A DNA stretch of 64,000 bases, taken from positions 87,597-151,596 of the forward strand of contig JAMFSJ010000043.1 in NCBI GenBank assembly GCA_026225255.1, given 5' to 3'. The stretch's first letter is position 1. Every line of letters starts with the position of its first letter. Below are positions 9,577-17,744 of the stretch, piece by piece. Position numbers and translations under genes: made by a program. Under the pieces are notes generated by a model that did not search any database, had not been told where the DNA came from, and saw only the letters and a list, made by a program, of their open reading frames with translations. The stretch is from Methylacidimicrobium fagopyrum (GTDB taxonomy: Bacteria; Verrucomicrobiota; Verrucomicrobiia; Limisphaerales; UBA11358).

Positions 9577-9595
9577 GGCAAACCGCAGCTTTGCC
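9577..9595. repeat. REP-like palindrome at the edge of the decayed cassette
   Basis: GGCAAA (9577-9582) and TTTGCC (9590-9595) flank CCGCAGC. The same short design, GGGCAA - TTGCAGCT - TTGCCC, occurs at 42725-42744, and GCAGCTTTGCCC-like sequence recurs at 29891-29902, so this is a dispersed element. Confidence 0.55.
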
Positions 9596-9615
9596 CTACC
9601 ATTTCGGGTCAGAAA

Positions 9616-11235
9616 ATGTTTTCATGGCGCATGGTTTCGTGCGTGATTTTTGAGGATGAACATCTGCTGGTGGTTAACAAGCCCGCCGGTTGGAACACGC
9701 ACGCGCCCGGACCGCACGCGGGCGAAGGTATCTACGACTGGCTGCGATCGCGCGAATCACATTGGTCATCGCTCGCCATTTTGCACCGGCTCGATAAGGA
9801 AACGAGCGGCGTAATTATTTTCGGCAAAACACCACTCGCGAATCGTTCGCTGACGGAACAATTCACCCAACGCCACGTTCAAAAAAAATATCTTTTGCTC
9901 ACCGATCGCGCCGTGCCGCCAAAAGAATTCACGGTGAAAACGACGTTGGTTCGCATCGGTGAAAATTATGCGAGCCGGCCCGGCGGCGAAATGGCGGAAA
10001 CGAAATTCACGCCGATCATTGATGCTAAATTCGGAAATTCAAAATTGAAAATGGTGAGCGTGGAGCCGTTGACCGGACGCACGCATCAAATTCGCGTGCA
10101 CGCGGCGGAAAGTGGTTTTCCGATTTTGGGCGATACGCTTTACGGCGGCACGGCATCGTCGCGCGTTTTTTTGCACGCGGGTGAAATCACCTTCACCCAT
10201 CCGGCCACGAATGCGCCGGTAAAAATTTTTGCGCCGGTGCCGTTTGATCAAGCGCCGCGACTGGCTTTGCGTTCGGCCATCATCGAGCCAGATTTAACCA
10301 ATGCGTTTCGCGTGATTCACGGTGCGAGCGATGGCTGGCCGGGTTGGTTCGTGGAAAAGCTTGGTGATTTTTTGCTGTCGCAAGCGGATGCGCCGTTGAA
10401 CGCGCAGCAAAGCGAAGAGTTATCGTCGCTCGCCAAAACGTTCGCCGTTCGCGGTGCGTATCACAAAATTCTTTCACGCCACGTCCGTCGCTCGAATACG
10501 ACGGAAGCCTCCCCGCAATTGGTTTTGGGCGAAGCGGCGCCGGAACGATTTGAGATTTTGGAAAATGGCGTTCGTTACGAAATGAGTTTTAACGAAGGCT
10601 ATTCCGTCGGGCTATTTTTAGATCAACGCGATAATCGCCGGCGTTTTTTGGCGAATCATGTCGCGGCGGACTTTGAGTTGCTGAATTCAAAACTCATAAC
10701 TCATAACTCAAAACCAGAAGTTTTGAACACGTTTGCCTACACCTGCGGATTCTCCGTTTGCGCCGCGAAGGTGGGCGCGCGGGTAACGAGCCTTGATCTC
10801 TCTAAAAAATATCTCGAGTGGGGCAAACGCAATTTCGCGCTGAACGGTCTCGATCCGGCGGCGCATGATTTTATTTTCGGCGACACGTTTGATTGGTTGC
10901 GGCGGCTGGCGAAGAAAGGGCGCGCGTTTGACGTCATCGTGCTCGATCCACCGACGTTTTCGCAGTCGAAGGATCACGGCACGTTTCGCGCGGATAAAGA
11001 TTACGGCAAACTCGTGACCGCTGCGTTATCCGTGCTCAAGCCGGGTGGCGTTTTGCTCGCCTCCACCAACGCTGCCGAGTGGCCGCCGGAAGAATTTCTC
11101 GCGGATGTGGAAACGGCCATTCACGGCGCGAAGCGAAAAATTTTGCAAAAACATTACGTCCCGCAACCGCCGGATTTTCCAATCAGCCGTGACGAACCGG
11201 CGTATCTAAAAACAGTGTGGCTAAAAGTAGCTTGA
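9616..11235 (+). CDS. RluA-family pseudouridine synthase fused to a class I rRNA methyltransferase (RlmI/RlmK-like)
   Basis: About 539 residues with two RNA-modification domains. The N-terminal part (about 8-225) is an RluA-type synthase: EDEHLLVVNKPAGWNTHAPG, catalytic Asp in HRLDKETSG (about residue 60), and GRTHQIRVHAAESGFPILGD. The C-terminal part (about 240-539) is a SAM-dependent methyltransferase, with FNEGYSVGLFLDQRDNRR, SAM-binding NTFAYTCGFSVCAAKVGA and catalytic-loop DPPTFSQSKDHGTF, as in 23S rRNA m5C1962-type enzymes. Together they would modify two rRNA or tRNA bases. The frame is open from 9496, but that stretch overlaps the decayed minus-strand genes, so ATG 9616 or 9631 is the likely start. 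Two 7-bp-periodic tracts (10034-10054 and 10684-10711) lie in frame between conserved blocks. Confidence 0.88.
   Translation: MFSWRMVSCVIFEDEHLLVVNKPAGWNTHAPGPHAGEGIYDWLRSRESHWSSLAILHRLDKETSGVIIFGKTPLANRSLTEQFTQRHVQKKYLLLTDRAVPPKEFTVKTTLVRIGENYASRPGGEMAETKFTPIIDAKFGNSKLKMVSVEPLTGRTHQIRVHAAESGFPILGDTLYGGTASSRVFLHAGEITFTHPATNAPVKIFAPVPFDQAPRLALRSAIIEPDLTNAFRVIHGASDGWPGWFVEKLGDFLLSQADAPLNAQQSEELSSLAKTFAVRGAYHKILSRHVRRSNTTEASPQLVLGEAAPERFEILENGVRYEMSFNEGYSVGLFLDQRDNRRRFLANHVAADFELLNSKLITHNSKPEVLNTFAYTCGFSVCAAKVGARVTSLDLSKKYLEWGKRNFALNGLDPAAHDFIFGDTFDWLRRLAKKGRAFDVIVLDPPTFSQSKDHGTFRADKDYGKLVTAALSVLKPGGVLLASTNAAEWPPEEFLADVETAIHGAKRKILQKHYVPQPPDFPISRDEPAYLKTVWLKVA
10034..10054. repeat. Degenerate heptanucleotide tract in coding sequence
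   Basis: Three consecutive 7-mers, GAAATTC, AAAATTG and AAAATGG, lie in frame within the pseudouridine synthase domain, at residues GNSKLKMV. Confidence 0.5.
10684..10711. repeat. Heptanucleotide repeat tract in coding sequence
   Basis: Four 7-mers in a row: AATTCAA, AACTCAT, AACTCAT, AACTCAA. They encode NSKLITHNSK in the linker between the synthase and methyltransferase blocks, and the reading frame is unbroken. Confidence 0.75.
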
Positions 11236-11279
11236 TGCGCGGCGGCATTTCCGGCCGATTGAAAATCATTTTTCGCGAT

Positions 11280-14200
11280 TCATTCTTCCGCCACCGGCGC
11301 GGCAGGCGAACCTTCCCAGCGCGTCGCCGCGGGCAGGCGTTCGCCTTTGGTAACCAGTGTGAGCGGACCGAGCTGCACGCGATCGCCGACGTGCGTGTCG
11401 TAGAGAATCGTCGTGCGCGTTCCGATGGTCGTTTGCGCGCCGATTTCGACCTGGCCAATTTTCATCACGCGATCTTCAAACAAATGCGTTTGCGGACCGC
11501 ACCACGCGTTCAATTCCGCTTCGTCGCCGATGCGCACGCAATCGAATTCAGTCAGATCAGTGGTGTTCAAATAAACGCCTTTCCCAATTTTTGCACCGAG
11601 CAGCCGCAGCGCCCACGGCAACATCGGCGTGCCGCGGAGGATGTCTAAAAAATTTGGCACAGCGAGCGATTCATACAAATTTGTAACGGCTTCGCTGAGC
11701 CAAACGAACGGGGTCCACATCGCGCGCGCACAGGGACGATAACGTCCGACCAAAATCCATTTGAGTGCGACCACGAGTAGAAAAGACGCGAGCCCATACA
11801 AACAGCCGGCGACGGAAAGGGCGGCGGCCACTTCGATGCCCCAGCCATTTTCCGACGCCAGCGGCATCACCAAAATGACAATCAAATAACCGGTGGCAAT
11901 CACCAGCGCCAGCGGCAGAACGATCCGTAAACCTTCGATGAGACCACGCGCCACCCGCCGCCACTGTGAGGGCCGGAACGTTAGCGAGGCGGGAAATCCC
12001 GTCAGACATTCGCGCGCGGGCAACCGCATAGCGGGCGAACCAATCCACGTCTGGCCGGATTTGAGTTGCGCATTGTCGGGCGTGCGCGTTTGCACGCCGA
12101 TCAAAACATCGTCCGGCACGTTCGCCCCGCTTTGAACGTAAGCGCCGTTGCCGACGAAGGAGCGGTTGCCGATTTTCGTCCGCTGCAAAATCATCCAGCC
12201 GCCGCGCTGTTCTTCGTCGCCCAACATCGCACCATCGGCGATAAAACTGTCATCGCCCAACTCCAGCAATTCGGGCGTCATGCCTTCAGCAGTGGAAACT
12301 TCGGCGTGACGACCCACTTTAACCCCCAGAAAACGCAGCCACATCGGCGCAAACACAGAGGCGTAAATTCCGTGCAGCACTTGCAGACTATGATCCAAAA
12401 TCAAGCTGGTGAATTTTTTCCGCCAGAAAGCGTAGCTGTGAACCGACCAGGTGCCCGCGCGCTGGCGCGGCAAAATCCATCGCAACAATCCGGTTAACAA
12501 CGCCGTCAGCGCCACAAACAAAGCGCTGGCCGGAATCGCCAACATTAGAAATAGACCGTAGGCAAAAAGCAGATTGAAATCCGAATCAAAGACATCGGTG
12601 GTGTTCGCGTCAATCCAATCAATCAACATGAAGGCGGGAAAGCAGGGCAGAAAAAACAAGACCGAGCCGGCGATGGCCGTCGCGCCAAACAATGCCGCTT
12701 GCGCCCAGCGCCAGCCGAACCAGAGTTGCGGACGCGGCGGAAGTTCTTCGCGCGATTGCGGCACCCGGCGTGCGGGTGCGCCGTCCCAAGTTTCATCGTC
12801 GGGAATTTTCCGGCCGGCCGCTAACGCGGATTGGCCGCACAAATGCGCCCGTTGCCCGAGTTCTGTGTCGTTTTCTAAAACCGCATACGAATCTACGCCC
12901 GAATCGCGTCGCAGTTGAACGGGGCCGATGTGCAGCCTGCCTTTTTCGACGCGTGCGTTTTCGATGTTCACAAACGTCCCGATCGTAACGCCATCTTCGA
13001 CCGTGAGCAGTTCAGGCACGCCTAAAGTGATGTTATCAATCATCACGTTCCGGCCGATGCGGGCACCGAGGGCGCGCAAATAAATGGGCATCCACGGCGT
13101 GCCGGCGAGTAAATGATCATCCGGTAATTCGCAAAATTTGCTGGCCAGCCACCAACGAAAATAAGTGACGCCCCACAACGGATAACGCCCGGCTTGCAAC
13201 CGGCCGGCCACGAGCCATTTGCCCGCAATGGCCACGGGAAAGAGCGCGAGTTGAATCAAGACGAAGGTTCCCAACGAATATAAAACCGCCCGCAGAATAG
13301 TGTCACCGGGATCGCCGGTGTAATAATTATAAACAAAAAACGGTGCGAGCCAGTCCGCGATGTGCAACAAAATCAGCAGCGGAATAACCACGGCCTGGGC
13401 GAGTCCGCAAAAAAATCGCCGGCGTAAAGGAGTCGCGGCGCGCAACGTGGTTGCCGATTTTTTCCGACGACGTTGCTGCGCCATCACGCGGGCGATGCCG
13501 GCCAGTTGACGTTCGCGATAAATATCCTGCACGCTCAACGAAGCGTAGCGTTCGTCCGCACGCAGAATGGAAACCAACCGCGCCGCGAGCAGTGAATGGC
13601 CACCGAGGTCATCAAAAAAGTTCGCCGCCGGTTGCCAGCTGCAGCCAGGGAAAATTTTTTGCAGCGCAGAAAAAAGAATTTTTGCCTCCTCATCCGCCGG
13701 CACGTTTTGTTCGCCATCGCTGGTTTGCGCCAAATTGAGCGGCGCAACGCGTAAGGCGTTTAAATTAATTTTACCGGAGGTGAGGCGCGGCAATTCATTC
13801 ACCAATTCAAAATGCGCCGGAACCATATAAGACGGCAGTCGCGCTGCCAGTGCGTGCCGTAATTTTGACCGCTCCACGGTTTGATTTCCGAGGGGCACAA
13901 TGAATCCAACAATCTGATCCGTTTCCGCCAGCGAGCGAACCACCGCCGCCGCGGCGCCAACGCCTGGCTGATCTGTGAGGGCGGCGGTGATTTCATCCAG
14001 TTCCACTCGGAAGCCGCGGATTTTCACCTGACTGTCGGCGCGACCGAGGCAGTGCACCGCGCCATTGGCGGCGATGCGTGCCAGATCGCCCGTGAGATAC
14101 ATGAGCCGTTCGCCGGGATTTGCCGCGAGCGGATTGGCGATAAATTTATCCGCCGTCAAATCTGGCAATCCGAGATAGCCGGTCGCCAGCCCGGGCCCAA

Positions 14201-15302
14201 AAATGCATAACTCGCCAACTTCGCCCAACGGCAGTGGACGTCGCTGCTCATCAATAATCACTAGTCCGTAATTGGGCAGCGGCGTGCCGATCGTTACCGG
14301 CTCGCCGCGTTTCAATTCCGCCAGCGTCGCCGTCACGGAAGTTTCCGTCGGCCCGTAAGTGTTGAAAACTTTTCGACCCGATTGCACTAATTTTTGCGCG
14401 AGCAAATCGGGACAGGCTTCGCCGCCGAGGTTGATTAACCGCAATCCCGCCAGCGGATTGTCCATCAAACTTACCAACGTCGGCACGGCGTGCAGCACCG
14501 TGATTTTTTCGCGCGCTAACGTTTTCGCCAGCAAATCAGGATCGCCGACGAGCGTGGGTGGCGCGATCCAAAGCGTCGCACCGACGAGATAGGAAATCCA
14601 AATTTCCTCAAACGACATGTCGAACGCCACCGAGAAGCCTTGATAAACCTTGTCCGTTTCGCGCACGCCGAGAATCTCATTTTCGCTGCGGAGGAAATGG
14701 CAGATGCCGCGCTGACTGATGATAATGCCCTTGGGTTGCCCCGTGGAACCGGAAGTGTAAATTACATAAGCCGCATCCGCAGGTTGCGACCGGACCCGAA
14801 GCGAAGGTGATTGTTTATCCGCCAACAAATCTTCCAACGCCCACGCTGGCACTTTTAATTCGGCTAGTCGCGGCAACCATGCACGGCAAGTTACCAGACC
14901 GATAGCGTGGGCAGATTGCAGACAAGTGTTGATCCGTTCCAAAGGCGTTTCGGCGTCAAACGGCAGCCAAGCCGCTCCGCTTTTTGTAATACCCGCTTGG
15001 GCAATCAATAAATCTGCGCCGCGTGGCAGAAATAATCCCACGACCGAACCCACAGCCGCGCCGCGCGAAAACAACGCATCTGCCATCGCGTTGCTGATCA
15101 CGTCCAGTTCGCCGTAGGTGACAACTTGTTCACCCCAGATCAACGCCGGTTGCTGCGGAACCCGCTGCGCGGTGGCGGTGAGAATTTCAGCCAGACATTC
15201 AGCGCGAATCAAATTAGGACGGATTGCGCCGCGCAGGACCGCTGGATCTGCTGCCGCAGCGACGGAGACACCGTCGTCATTCTTCTGAGTAATGGCTGCC
15301 AT
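11280..15302 (-). CDS. Pls/PosA-type non-ribosomal peptide synthetase
   Basis: A 1340-residue single-module enzyme. Residues about 25-520 are an adenylation domain with YTSGSTGQPKGIIIS, NTYGPTETSVTA, YLTGDLAR and GRADSQVKIRGFRVELDE. Residues about 540-615 are a peptidyl carrier domain with the phosphopantetheine Ser in DLGGHSLLAARL. From about 640 to the end lies the membrane-embedded terminal region typical of the Pls/PosA family: several hydrophobic segments alternating with left-handed beta-helix acyltransferase-like repeats (for example GARIGRNVMIDN and GAKIGKGVYLN). There is no condensation or thioesterase domain. Known members make isopeptide homopolymers such as epsilon-poly-L-lysine or gamma-poly-diaminobutyrate; which amino acid is used here cannot be read off. 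No tailoring genes are adjacent. ATG start at 15302. Confidence 0.88.
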   Translation of the reverse strand: MAAITQKNDDGVSVAAAADPAVLRGAIRPNLIRAECLAEILTATAQRVPQQPALIWGEQVVTYGELDVISNAMADALFSRGAAVGSVVGLFLPRGADLLIAQAGITKSGAAWLPFDAETPLERINTCLQSAHAIGLVTCRAWLPRLAELKVPAWALEDLLADKQSPSLRVRSQPADAAYVIYTSGSTGQPKGIIISQRGICHFLRSENEILGVRETDKVYQGFSVAFDMSFEEIWISYLVGATLWIAPPTLVGDPDLLAKTLAREKITVLHAVPTLVSLMDNPLAGLRLINLGGEACPDLLAQKLVQSGRKVFNTYGPTETSVTATLAELKRGEPVTIGTPLPNYGLVIIDEQRRPLPLGEVGELCIFGPGLATGYLGLPDLTADKFIANPLAANPGERLMYLTGDLARIAANGAVHCLGRADSQVKIRGFRVELDEITAALTDQPGVGAAAAVVRSLAETDQIVGFIVPLGNQTVERSKLRHALAARLPSYMVPAHFELVNELPRLTSGKINLNALRVAPLNLAQTSDGEQNVPADEEAKILFSALQKIFPGCSWQPAANFFDDLGGHSLLAARLVSILRADERYASLSVQDIYRERQLAGIARVMAQQRRRKKSATTLRAATPLRRRFFCGLAQAVVIPLLILLHIADWLAPFFVYNYYTGDPGDTILRAVLYSLGTFVLIQLALFPVAIAGKWLVAGRLQAGRYPLWGVTYFRWWLASKFCELPDDHLLAGTPWMPIYLRALGARIGRNVMIDNITLGVPELLTVEDGVTIGTFVNIENARVEKGRLHIGPVQLRRDSGVDSYAVLENDTELGQRAHLCGQSALAAGRKIPDDETWDGAPARRVPQSREELPPRPQLWFGWRWAQAALFGATAIAGSVLFFLPCFPAFMLIDWIDANTTDVFDSDFNLLFAYGLFLMLAIPASALFVALTALLTGLLRWILPRQRAGTWSVHSYAFWRKKFTSLILDHSLQVLHGIYASVFAPMWLRFLGVKVGRHAEVSTAEGMTPELLELGDDSFIADGAMLGDEEQRGGWMILQRTKIGNRSFVGNGAYVQSGANVPDDVLIGVQTRTPDNAQLKSGQTWIGSPAMRLPARECLTGFPASLTFRPSQWRRVARGLIEGLRIVLPLALVIATGYLIVILVMPLASENGWGIEVAAALSVAGCLYGLASFLLVVALKWILVGRYRPCARAMWTPFVWLSEAVTNLYESLAVPNFLDILRGTPMLPWALRLLGAKIGKGVYLNTTDLTEFDCVRIGDEAELNAWCGPQTHLFEDRVMKIGQVEIGAQTTIGTRTTILYDTHVGDRVQLGPLTLVTKGERLPAATRWEGSPAAPVAEE

Positions 15303-15466
15303 GCTTATAATATTCGCACCCTAAGGCAAAACGTCTGCCAGATTGGTCCGGTGGTTTTCAACTACAAGGACGTTGCAATTATCAACAAGGTAACGCTGTT
15401 AGAATGGATTGCGGTTAGGATAGTTTGACCGGCCTAAGTCGGAGCGTTTTTTCAAAATACTATGGG

Positions 15467-16489
15467 TTAATTTTCTCCCGAAGGCACAAGCAAACTGACG
15501 CTCGGCGAAATCGGTTTGCCAAAATTCGGCGAACCATCCGCGTTCCAAGTGAAACGTTGGATGCGAACGTCACGTTGTTCAGTGCCGGAGTGAATATGCG
15601 CGTGATAGACAATCCAATCTTCCTTGCCGTCCGGCGATTTCATGAAGGAACAATGGCCGGGGCCGAACACGTCATCCGTGCGCGCGAAAACCGGTTCCGG
15701 ATTTTTGATCCACGACTTGGGATTTAGCACATCACCACCCGTCCACGTCAGTTGGCCGAGGCAATAGTTGTCGTTCCAATAACCGCTGGCGGAAAAGATG
15801 ATGAATAATTTGCCGTCGTGCCAGAGCGTTTCCGGTCCTTCGTTGATGTGCGGAACATCGCGGTTCTCCCAAGCGTGTTCGGGCTGCGAAATCAAAACGC
15901 GTTCGCCGCTGATCGTCCACGGATTGCTCATCGGCGCGATGTAAAGATTTTGCACACCGTCTTTATCGCCCGGCCAACCCGACCAGATAAAATAGAGTTT
16001 TCCATCCGGCATTTCCAACACCGTGCCGTCAATGGCCCAATGATCATCCGGCGTGGAAATTTTGCCCTTGACCGTGAACGGCGCCTGCGGATCGGCGGAT
16101 GTGCCTTCGAGCACATACATGCGATGATGCGCATTATCGCCGTCGTCCGCCGCGACGTAGACATACCATTTGCCTTGGATGAAATGCAGTTCCGGCGCCC
16201 AGACTTCTTTGGAATAACTGGTTCCTTTCGGCGCACGCCAGACGCATTTCCAATTATTGGTGCCAATATCTTCCAGCCGTGTAGCGCGATTCACCCAAAC
16301 AGCATCGCCATGCGATTGACAAAAAAAGTAATTCGTCTGCCAACGGATAACCCATGGATCTGCGCCGTGACTGACCACGGGATTTTTGAAAAAGCGGTTG
16401 GTGGCGACGTCAGCGGCGAAAGCGGAATGAAAGCTGGCCCACGTCAAATAAATGACCAGCAAGAAATGAAAATAGTGCGAACGTGTCAT
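15467..16489 (-). CDS. Secreted glycoside hydrolase family 43 protein
   Basis: An exported glycosidase of about 340 residues, likely acting on arabinan/xylan-type or related polysaccharides. A signal peptide (MTRSHYFHFLLVIYLTWASF, then HSAFAAD) starts at ATG 16489; the frame is open 20 codons further up, but the signal peptide decides the start. Five-bladed-propeller features are visible: SHGADPWVIRW (catalytic base Asp), KEVWAPELHFIQGKWYVYVA, DDHWAIDGTVLEM (pKa-modulating Asp) and INEGPETLWHDGKLFIIFSA (acid Glu), with GPGHCSFMKSPDGKEDWIVY near the end. It ends in IPSGEN-like sequence with no anchor. The gene is monocistronic and divergent from the PEP-CTERM gene. The 163-bp gap to the NRPS gene (15303-15466) shows nothing else. 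Confidence 0.88.
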   Translation of the reverse strand: MTRSHYFHFLLVIYLTWASFHSAFAADVATNRFFKNPVVSHGADPWVIRWQTNYFFCQSHGDAVWVNRATRLEDIGTNNWKCVWRAPKGTSYSKEVWAPELHFIQGKWYVYVAADDGDNAHHRMYVLEGTSADPQAPFTVKGKISTPDDHWAIDGTVLEMPDGKLYFIWSGWPGDKDGVQNLYIAPMSNPWTISGERVLISQPEHAWENRDVPHINEGPETLWHDGKLFIIFSASGYWNDNYCLGQLTWTGGDVLNPKSWIKNPEPVFARTDDVFGPGHCSFMKSPDGKEDWIVYHAHIHSGTEQRDVRIQRFTWNADGSPNFGKPISPSVSLLVPSGEN

Positions 16490-16565
16490 TATGGAATTAT
16501 TGAGGGGGAAAGATTTTAGTTCAAGCATCCGAACTACTTTATTCGTCACCGGGCAACGCTGGAAA

Positions 16566-16592
16566 TTAGCCAGCTACGAAGTGGCTGGTTAA
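16566..16592. repeat. Intergenic palindrome between GH43 and PEP-CTERM genes
   Basis: Nearly perfect inverted repeat TTAGCCAGC...GCTGGTTAA around a short loop, lying between divergent genes. It could be a dispersed repeat or an operator; nothing in the sequence decides between them. Confidence 0.45.
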
Positions 16593-16701
16593 TCGGAAAA
16601 TGATTTACGTCCTGAAGCAACGGGGTTAGTCGGCAATTTCAAATCTTGTTTTCGAAGGTATTTTAATTCATGGTTGATGGGCTAATTAAAACTCCTGAAA
16701 C

Positions 16702-17361
16702 ATGAAAAAACTATTTTATCTGTTCTCAGTTCTGGCAATCACTTCAACGGCTGGGGCGCAAGGTTCGGTCGAAGCCATGTTGAGTTACGTCGGCTCTTCT
16801 CCAACCAATAGCGGCCCGGTTTATTCGCTTATTTCAGCTGGAAATAATCAAACCCTTGGCTGGACGTTCCAACCATTGACCGATATTAGCGTGACCGCGC
16901 TGGGGGCATTTAGTTACGTCTTGCAAAATTCTGGAAGTCTTAAAATCGGATTGTGGAATTCCAGCGGAACCTTGCTCGCATCGAATACCGTTTCAATTAC
17001 CGGCACATCGGGCGACCGCGTTTACTCGTCGATAACGCCAGTAATGTTGTTGGCGGGTCAGACGTATTTTTTGGGGGATCAATCTGCGTCGACGCAATAT
17101 TTCTATGTTGTTGGTCCCGATAGCGAGCAAGGTGGATATGCCAGCATGTCTCCGGAAATACAACTTGGTCTGGCGGCTTATACTTCAAATGCTGGATTTG
17201 ACTTTCCTTCAACCACCACTGGTTCGCCCGGCGATGCCATCGTTTCACCCAACTTCCAGTTTCAAGTAGTGCCCGAACCTTCGGCTTTGGGATTGCTAGG
17301 AAGTGGTGCGATTGCCTGGTTACTGATCCGCCAACGCCAAAATCTAACCGCCATCAACTAA
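16702..17361 (+). CDS. PEP-CTERM sorted exported protein
   Basis: 219 residues. The signal peptide MKKLFYLFSVLAITSTAGAQ is followed by a beta-rich domain of about 160 residues (lectin- or choice-of-anchor-like: WTFQPLTDISVTALGAF, LKIGLWNSSGTLLASNTV, LLAGQTYFLGDQ). It ends in a canonical PEP-CTERM signal: VPEP (about 191-194), a hydrophobic helix SALGLLGSGAIAWLL, then basic IRQRQ. Such tails are processed by an exosortase, which must be encoded elsewhere. The body is the kind often found in envelope or exopolysaccharide-associated proteins; no enzymatic motif is seen. It stands alone in its transcription unit. Confidence 0.85.
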   Translation: MKKLFYLFSVLAITSTAGAQGSVEAMLSYVGSSPTNSGPVYSLISAGNNQTLGWTFQPLTDISVTALGAFSYVLQNSGSLKIGLWNSSGTLLASNTVSITGTSGDRVYSSITPVMLLAGQTYFLGDQSASTQYFYVVGPDSEQGGYASMSPEIQLGLAAYTSNAGFDFPSTTTGSPGDAIVSPNFQFQVVPEPSALGLLGSGAIAWLLIRQRQNLTAIN

Positions 17362-17391
17362 AATTGTATAGGGACATTATTCTGTCCATAT

Positions 17392-17583
17392 ATGAAAGCG
17401 ATCACTTACACGGCGGCACGCGAAGGATTAGCGTCCACGATGGATCAGGTTTGCCGCGATCGCTCGGTGGTGAGGCTTTCGTTGGAAGAATATTCTCAAC
17501 TGGAAGCAACCGCTCATCTGCTCCGCAGCCCGACCAATGCGCGGCGGTTATTATCGGCCATCGGCAGCTTGGAACGCGGCTAA
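17392..17583 (+). pseudogene. yefM: YefM/Phd-type antitoxin with internal deletion
   Basis: The 63 residues align by eye to YefM: MKAITYTAAREGLASTMDQV at the N-terminus and LSLEEYSQLEATAHLLRSP with NARRLL at the C-terminus. The usual middle block (the PVIITRQ...-like strand before VVxLSLEEY) is missing about ten residues, and the C-terminal tail is short; family members run to about 83 residues. Together with the truncated yoeB 30 bp downstream this is a decaying toxin-antitoxin pair. The frame is open, so a shortened protein might still be made. ATG start at 17392. Confidence 0.65.
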
Positions 17584-17612
17584 GGCCGCCCGCGAAAAAT
17601 TGATCTGGCCGC

Positions 17613-17729
17613 ATGAAAATCATTTTTGCCGAGCCGGCATGGGAAGATTATTTGCACTGGCAGCAGACGGATAAGCAAATCACGCGGCGGATTCACGATT
17701 TCCAATGCTCTTTCAGAGCAAAAGCGTAG
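17613..17729 (+). pseudogene. yoeB: Truncated YoeB-type toxin
   Basis: The frame MKIIFAEPAWEDYLHWQQTD followed by KQITRRIHDF matches the N-terminal 30 residues of the mRNA interferase YoeB, then runs into unrelated sequence containing a TGCTCT-TTC-AGAGCA palindrome (17706-17720) and a TAG at 17727. The catalytic core (normally to about residue 84) is absent, so the toxin is inactive. The order and spacing after yefM are those of an intact yefM-yoeB operon. The truncation point at about 17700 abuts the mfd 3' end. Confidence 0.75.
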
Positions 17730-17744
17730 AGGGATTGAATCCCC

